Source of the DNA: a virus
Strand: one strand, 5' to 3'
Length of the DNA stretch: 25,867 nucleotides
IMG/VR virus record: IMGVR_UViG_3300045970_000691
Location: 1-25,867 of that record
The notes beneath the pieces are model-generated. The model ran no database searches. It had not been told where the DNA came from and worked only from the letters and a program-made list of their open reading frames with translations. Of this stretch, positions 1 through 7,205 are shown one piece after another; within the stretch, counting starts at the first letter, position 1; each line of letters begins with the position of its first letter. Position numbers and translations under genes: made by a program.

Positions 1-507
1 GTCGATCAGGCCGGACAACTCGGCTTCGCGGGCGAAGCAGGCCTGGACATGGTCCTTCACTGCTCGTGCGACGGCAGACAGGGCGGTGCGGTCGATAGCG
101 CGGAAGACTCCGTCGGAGCCCTTCCATTGCACGGTCTCATCGGCCCCGAGCTGTACGACAGCCCCGACGATCATGGCTTGGCTCTGGCGATCCGTGGAGA
201 TAGGCGCGCCGGCGACGGCGATCCCTCCGGTCTCGACGGCGTAGCGGCGCTCGGCGAGGTCGGACTTAGCCTTCGCCTTGCGCTCGGCAAGCGTGGGCTC
301 GGGAGGCGGCAGGGCGGGGGCCGGCTTCTCCACGAGGCAAGCGGCTGCTGCTGCGTAGGCCTCGAAGTCCGCGTCGGAGGAGAACTCGAAGCGGGACAGA
401 GAGGAGTCGGGGCCAGACCGAGTGCCGTTGATAAGGCGGATGGCCAGGGAGTGAGCAGGAGTGCCGGCGATGGCGTCGAGATCTGCACGGGTGTTTATGT
501 TGAGCAT
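1..507 (-). CDS. DUF4376-domain phage protein (partial, runs off left edge)
   Basis: Reading the minus strand from the ATG at 507 gives 169 codons with no stop up to base 1, so the C-terminus is missing. The N-terminal 60 residues are unremarkable. An Ala/Pro-rich linker (LPPPEPTLAE) follows, and then a block with the pattern RRYAVETGGI...ISTDRQSQAMI...WKGSDGVFRAID. That block matches the DUF4376 domain found at the C-terminus of phage tail-fibre and tail-fibre-assembly-like proteins. The start codon overlaps the end of the reverse transcriptase gene by 13 bp, so it is probably co-transcribed with the DGR. Its role is unknown; a tail or adhesin-related job is inferred from family context only. 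Confidence 0.7.
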   Translation of the reverse strand, partial: MLNINTRADLDAIAGTPAHSLAIRLINGTRSGPDSSLSRFEFSSDADFEAYAAAAACLVEKPAPALPPPEPTLAERKAKAKSDLAERRYAVETGGIAVAGAPISTDRQSQAMIVGAVVQLGADETVQWKGSDGVFRAIDRTALSAVARAVKDHVQACFAREAELSGLID

Positions 508-1610
508 GAGGATTGAGGTTGGAGTTGGAGGGAGGAGATAAGGTTACGGGCATCGGCCCATGAAGCATGGCCGAGCCAGGCCCCTAGGAAGCGTGCGCGG
601 GCGGCATGGTCTCCACGCCTTGCGAAGTGTCGGAGCTTGCGGCGAGCGCCACGCACAGAGGATTTCCGGAGCAACTTGTAGCGCTCAAAGATGCGATACC
701 CGAGGAAGTTGATCCCACGCGAATGATGAGCCACCATCCACCGGGAGAAGCGCAGGTGCATCGCCGTCGCGGCGAAATCCTCGGCGCGCCTAAGCAGGTC
801 GACCATCGACCTCCAATCGTGACCGATCACCACGACGTCATCCATGTAGCGATGCCACGTGAGCACGCCCTGCGCCACCAGCCAGCGGTCGAAGATGGCT
901 CCGTATACGTTGGCGAAGAGCTGCGAGGTGAGATTGCCTATGGGCAGCCCGGAGCCGTCGCGAGGAAGGAAGACCTCGATCAGCTGGAGCGTGCGCCGGC
1001 AAGATACTTTACGCTCGATCTCGCGCCAGAGCGTGGGCCGGTGGATGGAGGGGAAGTATTTCGCGAAGTCGGTCTTGAGGAAGTAGACGCCTTCACCCCC
1101 GTGGCATCGGATCGCGCGACGCAGCTCAGCCTGGACGGAGACCACCCCGTGATGCACGCCGGATCCGGAGCGGCACGCGTAGCAGCGGCCCATGAGCGTA
1201 TCATCGAAGAGCGGCTCTATCACATTGCAGAGAGCATGCTGAGCGACGCGATCCCTGAACTTGAGCGCGGAAATCTTCCGGGGCTTCGGCTCATAGACCA
1301 TGAACTCAGCCGGGGGCTCGGGGAGATAGATGCCGGAGGATATATCCCGCAGGAGCAAGGCCAGGCCGGCTTCGGACTCCTCCTTGAAGAGCAGGTACCC
1401 CGGCGTCAGGCGCTTTCCGAGCGAGGTCTTCCGGTAGGCCTCTCGGATGTTCTCCTCAGTGGCGATTGACGTGAAGAGGTTGCGGAATTTCTTACCCACA
1501 AGTGAAGGGCTAACGGGTTTCGATTGCCTACTCGCCGCGCCCTTACCTTGCAGTGTATTCGCCGAAGCGAGACGAGCCGGCTGACCACCTTGGTCTATCC
1601 AGGTGCCCAT
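495..1610 (-). CDS. DGR reverse transcriptase
   Basis: This is the reverse transcriptase of a diversity-generating retroelement. It copies the template-repeat RNA into adenine-mutagenised cDNA that replaces the variable repeat in the target gene. Visible motifs, numbered from the ATG at 1610: catalytic motif A around D181 (FLKTDFAKYF), the DGR-type motif IGNLTSQ at 224-230 (SQ where many group II and retron enzymes have QG), and the catalytic box YMDD at 255-258. At 371 residues the length suits DGR enzymes, which lack a maturase or endonuclease domain. The frame stays open upstream through the template repeat, but that part is not protein. The conserved core starts near GKKFRNLF, so a GTG at 1499 is a serious alternative start. 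No good ribosome binding site supports either. The C-terminus is basic. Confidence 0.93.
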   Translation of the reverse strand: MGTWIDQGGQPARLASANTLQGKGAASRQSKPVSPSLVGKKFRNLFTSIATEENIREAYRKTSLGKRLTPGYLLFKEESEAGLALLLRDISSGIYLPEPPAEFMVYEPKPRKISALKFRDRVAQHALCNVIEPLFDDTLMGRCYACRSGSGVHHGVVSVQAELRRAIRCHGGEGVYFLKTDFAKYFPSIHRPTLWREIERKVSCRRTLQLIEVFLPRDGSGLPIGNLTSQLFANVYGAIFDRWLVAQGVLTWHRYMDDVVVIGHDWRSMVDLLRRAEDFAATAMHLRFSRWMVAHHSRGINFLGYRIFERYKLLRKSSVRGARRKLRHFARRGDHAARARFLGAWLGHASWADARNLISSLQLQPQSSCST

Positions 1611-1637
1611 GGGCGGCCTGGTGTTGGTGAAAATGGC

Positions 1638-1741
1638 GTCACTGCGGCAGCGCGCCCCGATGTTGGAGTTGGAGTTCCACGGGACGTTGTTCCAATTCGA
1701 CGAGCGAGAACCGCAGTTCGCGCCGTTGTCCCAGTTGCCGC
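1638..1741 (-). repeat. DGR template repeat (TR)
   Basis: This is a 104-bp near-copy of 2204-2307 at a constant offset of 566 bp. The two copies differ at ten positions: 1663, 1664, 1669, 1670, 1690, 1691, 1697, 1727, 1729 and 1736. Every one is a T on the plus strand, which is an A in the coding-strand template. By hand count the TR has 22 coding-strand adenines, of which 10 differ, and 82 other bases, of which none differ. The changed adenines are in AAC, AAT or GAC codons, the usual DGR design. The repeat lies between avd and the reverse transcriptase gene and is expected to be part of the structural RNA. Similarity breaks down beyond 1741-1742 and before 1638. Confidence 0.95.
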
Positions 1742-1749
1742 TATCCAGC

Positions 1750-2094
1750 TCATCTCTTCGCGCTCTGCACTCGCCTGATCCAGCTCCCGAGCATGCGCCC
1801 GACTTCCGCGATATGGACTGCGGCCGTCTGGTGCTGATGCTGCGATATGAGTCGGCGCTTGGGCGAGGCGCAGAAGCGCAAAATAAAACGGAGCGAAGCG
1901 AGGCCGGCGTCTGCGGCATAAAGCCGCGAGATTTGGCCGGATTTCCCCGCTTCGATAAACAAATCGACTTGGCGCAGCACGAGCCCGAGTGCGTGGTCGC
2001 GGGCGATGTAGTCGGCCCGACGCAGCCCGATGAATATCGGGTAGGCGTAGTCAATGAAGTGCTCGTATCGCTCCACGATGGCGAGCTGATCCAT
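1750..2094 (-). CDS. avd: Avd-like DGR accessory protein
   Basis: The protein has 114 residues from ATG 2094 (MDQLAIVERYEHF). It is mostly helical by inspection, with many Arg and Lys residues and a basic C-terminus (GSWIRRVQSAKR). Size, composition and position fit Avd, the four-helix-bundle accessory protein that forms a pentamer, binds the reverse transcriptase and the template RNA, and is needed for mutagenic homing in Bordetella phage BPP-1. It lies between the target gene and the TR and ends 8 bp before the TR. The frame is open upstream to another ATG at 2193, but that extension crosses the hairpin at 2169-2186 and has no domain-like sequence, so the shorter start was preferred. Assignment rests on context and general character, not on a sharp motif. 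Confidence 0.75.
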   Translation of the reverse strand: MDQLAIVERYEHFIDYAYPIFIGLRRADYIARDHALGLVLRQVDLFIEAGKSGQISRLYAADAGLASLRFILRFCASPKRRLISQHQHQTAAVHIAEVGRMLGSWIRRVQSAKR

Positions 2095-2168
2095 GCACTG
2101 GTATGGCGCTGGATCAGCTTCTCTTGAGGTAGAGGTGCTCGGGTCATCTTTCGAGGTGCGTGCAATCG

Positions 2169-2186
2169 GCTCCGCTTTCGCGGAGC
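2169..2186 (-). promoter_or_regulatory. DGR target-site hairpin downstream of VR
   Basis: A perfect 7-bp inverted repeat (GCTCCGC/GCGGAGC) encloses a 4-nt loop that reads GAAA on the coding strand. It starts 17 bp past the 3' end of the variable repeat and overlaps the target gene's stop codon. In BPP-1 and other phage DGRs, a short GC-rich hairpin or cruciform with a GRNA tetraloop just 3' of the VR is needed for efficient target recognition. Position, stem length and loop all match that element. Confidence 0.8.
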
Positions 2187-3703
2187 TAGGCATGTTGCAG
2201 GTGGTCACTGCGGCAGCGCGCCCCGATGGAGGAGCCGGAGTTCCACGGGACGTTGAGCCAATCCGACGAGCGAGAACCGCAGTTCGCGCCGTCGACCCAG
2301 TAGCCGCCGAGCAGGATCGCCTTTGGCGAATTGGCTGACGGTGCATAGATCTGACCCCGCCCCCTGGTCGTACCGCTCCACGCCCATGCAGGTGTGCCTC
2401 CCTCGATAGAGAGCTGGCTCGACCACTGCCACATGACGCCGGAGATTTGGTAGAGTCCGCAGCGAGAGGTGAACGCCGGGCTGAGCCCGGTCACGCCGGG
2501 ATCAGCGCCCAGCGATGCCCCCTCGGTCGTGCCGTACGCGAATGCCGAGAACTGCTCGATGCTCATGAGGGTCTTGCCATGGCCGGCGGCGATCTCAGAG
2601 CAGGCCCACCAGTCGCACCCCTCGTAGGTGGCGGTGCCATCTCCGCCGAAAGAGGTGTGTCGTTTCGGGAGAGAGGAGCCATCGGCTATGGTCACGCCGT
2701 ACTTCGAGGTGCCGTTGACCAGGTGGCCGGACCCGAGCATGTACAGGTCTCCCCACCCATTCGCCGCCGACTCGAAGGCCATGCCTCGCGGATCCGGGCT
2801 AGCCGGTCGGAATTTAAGATCCCACAGGCTGCGCGGGTGGATCTGTGGCGTGGAGTCGCCGCCTGCCTGGCCGGCAGCGCAGCCTCCCGGGCCGTAGTGG
2901 TAGCCGCCGATCTTGAGCGAGTTTGCGGTGGTGTAGCCAGTCGGAGCGGTCCAGTTCGCCGAGGCGATAAGGCGTCCGTCGGTCGTCGCATAGATGGCGT
3001 AATCAGTGCCGACGGTGTGGGCGGGGACCTCGATGGCGGTTTGGGCGGCGATGTCGATGATCCTCCCGGCCACGGCGATGCGAGTGCCTGCGAGGACTGA
3101 GATCGACCCCGGTCCCGTCCGGGCGCAGACCGGACTGCTGAAGTCGATCTTGCGCACGATGCCATGCGGGGAGTTCACCGCGATCAGGTCGACTGTCTCG
3201 GTCTTATTGTAGTACTCAGGTCCAGCGGGAGGGGCAGAGGCTCCTCCGTCCCCTGTGGCATCCTCGACAAGGGTGAGGTGCGTAAACCCATAGGTGAGCG
3301 AGGCCCCCCCGGAAGTCAGACCAGAAAGGACCAGCCAGAGAGAGCGCTCAGATCCGCCATCGATCGCCAGGTTGGTCTCGCCGGCTGTCAGGGCGACGGT
3401 GCAGTGCTGCTGTGTCCCGGCTAGCCATTCGTCGTTCGTCAGGGCCGGGTAGATCTGCGCTGCGGCTACGGTCTTTTCGATAAGCAAGGCCTCCGGGGCC
3501 GGGCTTCTCGAGGAGCGTATTTCGAGCTTTAGGCTTGCGAGATTAGAGAGGTCAAGGGGAGCGCCGGCAAAATAAGTAGCCAGCGCGATAGACAGATCTG
3601 TCCCGCGCCAGGCGCGCGGCATATCGCCAGTGCGGGCATCGAGAGCGGGGGCGGTGCCATCTGTCCGGAAACAGAGGCGCATGGGCATGGTGGATAATTG
3701 CAT
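2186..3703 (-). CDS. DGR target protein, Mtd-like, C-type-lectin-fold variable domain
   Basis: This 505-residue protein is probably displayed on the virion to bind the host. The N-terminal 130 residues (RAWRGTDLSIALATYF...LDLSNLASLKLEI) resemble tail or baseplate-associated proteins. A central stretch with EYYNKTETVD precedes a region with EIAAGHGKTLMSIEQFSAFAYGTTEG and GVMWQWSS. That region closely follows the core of major tropism determinant (Mtd)-type DGR targets. The C-terminal segment (GGYWVDG...IGARCRSD) has the GG-W and GARC pattern of the formylglycine-generating-enzyme-like C-type lectin fold and contains the VR. The ATG at 3703 was chosen because it lies 8 bp past the stop of the preceding gene; ATGs at 3688 and 3682 are possible. 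The receptor is unknown. Confidence 0.88.
   Translation of the reverse strand: MQLSTMPMRLCFRTDGTAPALDARTGDMPRAWRGTDLSIALATYFAGAPLDLSNLASLKLEIRSSRSPAPEALLIEKTVAAAQIYPALTNDEWLAGTQQHCTVALTAGETNLAIDGGSERSLWLVLSGLTSGGASLTYGFTHLTLVEDATGDGGASAPPAGPEYYNKTETVDLIAVNSPHGIVRKIDFSSPVCARTGPGSISVLAGTRIAVAGRIIDIAAQTAIEVPAHTVGTDYAIYATTDGRLIASANWTAPTGYTTANSLKIGGYHYGPGGCAAGQAGGDSTPQIHPRSLWDLKFRPASPDPRGMAFESAANGWGDLYMLGSGHLVNGTSKYGVTIADGSSLPKRHTSFGGDGTATYEGCDWWACSEIAAGHGKTLMSIEQFSAFAYGTTEGASLGADPGVTGLSPAFTSRCGLYQISGVMWQWSSQLSIEGGTPAWAWSGTTRGRGQIYAPSANSPKAILLGGYWVDGANCGSRSSDWLNVPWNSGSSIGARCRSDHLQHA
2204..2307 (-). repeat. DGR variable repeat (VR) with invariant 3' end (IMH-like)
   Basis: This is the variable partner of the TR, lying in the last codons of the target gene (residues about 466-500 of 505). 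Seven codons differ from the TR: AAC to TAC, GAC to GTC, AAC to GAC, AAT to GAT, AAC to CTC, AAC to GGC and AAC to TCC. This gives Y, V, D, D, L, G and S in place of N or D. The last 23 bp (2204-2226) are identical to the TR, are very GC-rich and lack changes, as expected for the initiation-of-mutagenic-homing region. The hairpin at 2169-2186 follows. Confidence 0.95.
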
Positions 3704-3711
3704 GATGGGTG

Positions 3712-4182
3712 TCAGTTGGAGGATGAGCGGAGAGGAAAGACGGCTTCGCAGAGCACCTGCCAGCCAGCCATGGGGGCTTCGTCCGGGAACGGCACGAGCG
3801 AGGAAACCCTCCACTGCATGCCCGGGACTCCCTGGATCACGGAAGCGCCGTGGATCATGCGGGCGAAGTCTTCGGCGATCTCGATGGATGCCGCCGGGGG
3901 CGTGTGCAGCCCCGGTATGTGCATGATGCCTACGCTCACGGCCCAGCGTAGCGGAGCGGCGCGAAAGCTTTCAGGGCCTGTCGAGGCCGTGGCTCCGGTG
4001 GCGGTGATAACCACGCACGGGCCGTTCTCCAGAGCCTTGGAGAGGGCCAGTTCGAGACTAGGCTCCGAGGTTTCGACGATGAGGCCGAGCGGAGACCCGC
4101 GCCAGGAGGCGGCGGCCCCGGTGCCACCACATACGATTGTCGCGAGATAGGCGAGCGCGGTACTAAGTTTGACGTCGGCCAT
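3712..4182 (-). CDS. Mu gp37-like head-tail/tail-terminator-type protein
   Basis: The protein has 156 residues (MADVKLSTALAYL...) and is mixed alpha/beta by composition. It follows the DUF1320 gene with a 6-bp gap. In Mu and relatives the gene after gp36 encodes a small head-completion or tail-terminator-like protein (gp37), and size and position fit that. No catalytic motif is seen. In Mu the next genes encode tail sheath and tube; here the DGR target comes next instead. Assignment is by gene order and general similarity only. Confidence 0.5.
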   Translation of the reverse strand: MADVKLSTALAYLATIVCGGTGAAASWRGSPLGLIVETSEPSLELALSKALENGPCVVITATGATASTGPESFRAAPLRWAVSVGIMHIPGLHTPPAASIEIAEDFARMIHGASVIQGVPGMQWRVSSLVPFPDEAPMAGWQVLCEAVFPLRSSSN

Positions 4183-4188
4183 GAGGGA

Positions 4189-4629
4189 TCAGTTGAATGC
4201 TTCTTCGCTGCCGAAGTGGCCTGCCGTCGCGCCGAGGCTCGGTGTACCGCCAGCAGGCAGCGGATCGACCGCGACCAGGCCGCGGGCCACATCTTTGAGA
4301 TAGGCGAGTGCGTCCTGGTAAGCCTTTTGCCGAGGCTCAGACAGCAGCCACTCCGAAGCCTGACGGCCCGAGGCAAGCCGAGTCGCCAGGCGGTAGCGGA
4401 TGATGTCGAGCGCCGCGCCGTGCAGGCTCTGCGGGAGAAGTCCGGCCGCGAGGCTCGAATCCGCCCGCAGCGCCGGCACATAGCTGCGCACTTCCGCCAC
4501 CGCCCTGGACAAGACATCCGGAAGCGGACTGGCCTGCCCCACGGCGAGACCGGTCCCCAGGAGGAGCTCGATCTCACGACTCGTGAGTTGGGCATGTACG
4601 TCTTCCTGACTTAGCGTTGTCCAGGACAT
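4189..4629 (-). CDS. DUF1320 / Mu gp36-like head completion protein
   Basis: The protein has 146 residues. The opening (SWTTLSQEDVHAQLTSREIELL) and the helical stretch LHGAALDIIRYRLATRLASGRQ are typical of the DUF1320 (Mu gp36) family. These are small proteins placed right after the major capsid gene and thought to act at the head-tail connector. It starts 15 bp after the capsid gene ends. Length agrees with family members. Confidence 0.75.
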   Translation of the reverse strand: MSWTTLSQEDVHAQLTSREIELLLGTGLAVGQASPLPDVLSRAVAEVRSYVPALRADSSLAAGLLPQSLHGAALDIIRYRLATRLASGRQASEWLLSEPRQKAYQDALAYLKDVARGLVAVDPLPAGGTPSLGATAGHFGSEEAFN

Positions 4630-4644
4630 GGCGGTTCACTCAGT

Positions 4645-6555
4645 TCAAGGGGCGGCGGAGATCAGGCGCTGGCCGGAGGCTGCATTGCCGACGGCCACAC
4701 CATACTGCAGGGCGATGCGCCAGAAGGCGGATCCCAGCTTGTGGTCGACGTACTGCACGAGCATGACGGAGAGGCCCGTGTCGGGGTTGGTTACCGTGGA
4801 GACGGAGCCTGCGCCCGCCGTGCCGGGGAGCACATCGGAATAGTTGTTGGGCAGGCGGGTCGCGATCGCCAGGGCGTCGGCCGATCCGGCGAAGCCCGTG
4901 AGGTTGCCCGTGCCGGGAAGGCTCACGGATTGGATGACGTTGAAGCCCGCGACCGGGGGCAGCGTATAGGCGGTGATGACCTCGGGCTTCTGATAGGCCG
5001 CGAGATTCACGAGGGCGGAGTCTCCCATGAGCTTCTCGTAGTAGTCCGGGTTGAGCAGCGCGAAGCGGCCCATCGGCGCGACGTTACGGTTGAAGAGAGC
5101 CTTGGCCATCGCGGTCATGTCGGCGCGGGCGAAGTTGGCCAGGGCCTTCGTCGTCGTGTTGGCGAAGTTGGCCGCGATGATCTTTGCATAGATCGCGTCG
5201 ACAAGCACCTTGCCGAGCGCGTAGTGCGCGGCGTCCGCCTGCTCGCCGAAGAGATCGCGAGCGGTGCTCGAGAGTTCGTTCGCATTGAAACTGATCTGCA
5301 CGCCCTTGTGCTGGTCGATGAGGATCGGTACGTCCGTAGCGATGGCGTCGCTCACCGCGTAGCCGGTGCCGGGCACGTAATCGACGGTCGTGGGGATGGA
5401 GCGCAAGCGGGTCTTCACGGTCTGCCCTGAGGCGATCGCCTGGTCGGAGTAGTCCGTCGAAATCGCCGACAGGACGGGGAAGGACTCCTTGAGCAGCGCG
5501 AGCGAGCGGCGTGCGACCAAGTCGCCGGAGAGGCTGCCCAGGTTATTGGCCGCGAGGATGGGTCCGAGGCGTTCGCCACGGTTGAGCACCGGGGAAATCT
5601 CGCGGGCGAAAATCACAGCGCGAGCACTGTCGCTGTTGGAGGCCTGGAAGGCGCGGAGGTTTTCCACGACGCCGTCCCTGGCCTGGATCTGCACGCCTTG
5701 GCGCACGAGGGCCGAGGAGGCCTGCACGGCGGGGTGGGCTGGGAGACTGGCGAGCAGCTCAGCGTTGCTCTCGTCCTCGTTGAGGACCTTGCGCCAGCGC
5801 TCCTGCAGGGCGGCATCTGCTGCGGGCAGGGCACCGCGGGCGACGGCGGCCTGGATGGCGGCGTTCGTGCGTGCGGAGCGCGCGGCCGCGACACTGGCTT
5901 CAGCCGTGGCGAGACGAGCCTGGAGTGCGGAGTTTTCAGAGCGGGCGGCCTGGAGGGCAGCCTGCGAATCAGTGGGTGCGACTCCCGCGGGGGCCGCTCC
6001 GGTGGTTGCGGTCGCAGTGACCGCGGGGGCGTTGGTATCCATGGATGGTGTGTTGTTTTGGTTGTGGGCGCGCTGCGCCCAAATCGGTGAAATCGCTTCA
6101 AATGCCGGATCGTTGACGAGGCCTCCGTGAAACTTGGTGGAGCCCGTCACCTGGCCGCTGGCCGAGGCGAAAAACTCCGGGGAAAATGCCCGGTAGGTGC
6201 GTCCCTGGATCGCGGCGCGGCCGGCGTCGCTCCAGTCGAGGGCCATCATGACGCCCTGGCCTTCCTTCCAGCTGTAGCCCGTGGGCCAGCCGGCCGCCTC
6301 CTGGTGCTTGTGGTTGAAGTCGATCAACGGCCGGTGGCCGGTGGCGATCTCCTCGCGGAGCGCCCGGTCCATGACGCGCGCGGTTTCGGCGGTCACAGTC
6401 ACCTGCTTCGTGATCGGCTGCCCATCGCGCGTCGCGACAATCGTGTGCGTGCCCGCAGGCATCCACATGATTTGCGCGGGCACCTCGGGACTCTCCGAGA
6501 GAATCCTGGGAGCCATGCGTGCCTGCAGGGGAGCTTCTGTGGTGGTCGTGGTCAT
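4645..6555 (-). CDS. Fused Mu I-type protease, scaffold-like linker and major capsid protein
   Basis: This single 636-residue frame carries three parts. Residues about 30-165 resemble the Mu I head maturation protease: IDFNHKHQEAAGWPTGY and RTYRAFSPEF carry the Asp/His and Ser expected for the catalytic site. Residues about 190-290 are an Ala/Glu/Arg-rich coiled-coil-like stretch, as in scaffold proteins. From about residue 320 on (GQTVKTRLRSIPTTVDYVPG...DVPILIDQHKGVQI) it looks like a major capsid protein. In Mu these are separate genes (I with internal Z, then T). An in-frame ATG at 6042 (MDTNAPAV) could start a separate scaffold-capsid product of 465 residues. The start overlaps the preceding gene by 4 bp. 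A sequencing or assembly join cannot be excluded, but the frame is continuous. Confidence 0.85.
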   Translation of the reverse strand: MTTTTTEAPLQARMAPRILSESPEVPAQIMWMPAGTHTIVATRDGQPITKQVTVTAETARVMDRALREEIATGHRPLIDFNHKHQEAAGWPTGYSWKEGQGVMMALDWSDAGRAAIQGRTYRAFSPEFFASASGQVTGSTKFHGGLVNDPAFEAISPIWAQRAHNQNNTPSMDTNAPAVTATATTGAAPAGVAPTDSQAALQAARSENSALQARLATAEASVAAARSARTNAAIQAAVARGALPAADAALQERWRKVLNEDESNAELLASLPAHPAVQASSALVRQGVQIQARDGVVENLRAFQASNSDSARAVIFAREISPVLNRGERLGPILAANNLGSLSGDLVARRSLALLKESFPVLSAISTDYSDQAIASGQTVKTRLRSIPTTVDYVPGTGYAVSDAIATDVPILIDQHKGVQISFNANELSSTARDLFGEQADAAHYALGKVLVDAIYAKIIAANFANTTTKALANFARADMTAMAKALFNRNVAPMGRFALLNPDYYEKLMGDSALVNLAAYQKPEVITAYTLPPVAGFNVIQSVSLPGTGNLTGFAGSADALAIATRLPNNYSDVLPGTAGAGSVSTVTNPDTGLSVMLVQYVDHKLGSAFWRIALQYGVAVGNAASGQRLISAAP

Positions 6556-7205
6556 GGGAGCGAGCGCTTGAGTGTCTCCAATCGTTGGGCCGCGTACTGC
6601 TGCAGGGAGCTCCGAAACTGCTCAGCAGGCGGCAGCAAGCTCGGGTCAGCCGGAATTTTGACCGATGTCCGCAGCACATAGAGAATCTTGAACCGGCGGT
6701 CTCCGACGTTGGAGCGGGCACCCCGCTTGCGGATCGCGGCCTTGCTGCGGGTGTCCCCCACTTTCGCGGCGAGGTACATGCCTCGCGCGCCCCGGATCTT
6801 GAAGAGCGGCATGTCCGGATGCCTGCGTCTCCAGTCGCGCGCCCAGATGCCGTAGCTCTCGGCCGCCACGGGTATGGCGAGGCCCTTGCCTGTTTTCGCT
6901 CGCACCACTCCGCCATAAACCCTCAAGGCGAGGCCGGGCTGCGTGATCGCCACCGACGCCGCCGTGGAATCGAGCACCACGGGATTGTTGACGCTTTCGG
7001 CGACTCGGGCGTACCAGTGCTGACGCTCTCCTCCGAGTTGGTTGGGCCGCGTCGTCTCAAGCCCGCGGAAGTGTTTCTTGAGGAGATTCGCGGCCTGGCG
7101 CGCCACCGGCAGGAGCAGGGCGTCCGGGTTCTGGATCTGCGCGGCGAACCTGCGCAGTTCAGGAGACGCCTTATCGAGAATTGAAATGGACAGGCCGGTC
7201 CTCAT
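6552..7205 (-). CDS. Phage virion morphogenesis protein (Mu gpG-like)
   Basis: The 217-residue protein has the layout of the phage virion morphogenesis / tail completion family (Mu G, P2 S): an N-terminal helix (SPELRRFAAQI), a KKHFRGLETTRPNQLGG segment, HWYARVAESV, and a central beta region with GLALRVYGG and GKGLAIPVAAESYG. These proteins complete heads or join them to tails. It overlaps portal and protease-capsid genes by 4 bp on each side, so translation is probably coupled. Confidence 0.8.
   Translation of the reverse strand: MRTGLSISILDKASPELRRFAAQIQNPDALLLPVARQAANLLKKHFRGLETTRPNQLGGERQHWYARVAESVNNPVVLDSTAASVAITQPGLALRVYGGVVRAKTGKGLAIPVAAESYGIWARDWRRRHPDMPLFKIRGARGMYLAAKVGDTRSKAAIRKRGARSNVGDRRFKILYVLRTSVKIPADPSLLPPAEQFRSSLQQYAAQRLETLKRSLP

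Noticed and set aside
606-1469. Plus-strand frame of 287 codons
   Set aside because: It is antisense to the reverse transcriptase, which has all catalytic motifs.
1611-2165. N-terminal extension of the reverse transcriptase frame through the TR and avd
   Set aside because: The frame is open because the TR keeps the coding phase of the VR; upstream sequence overlaps avd and is not RT-like.
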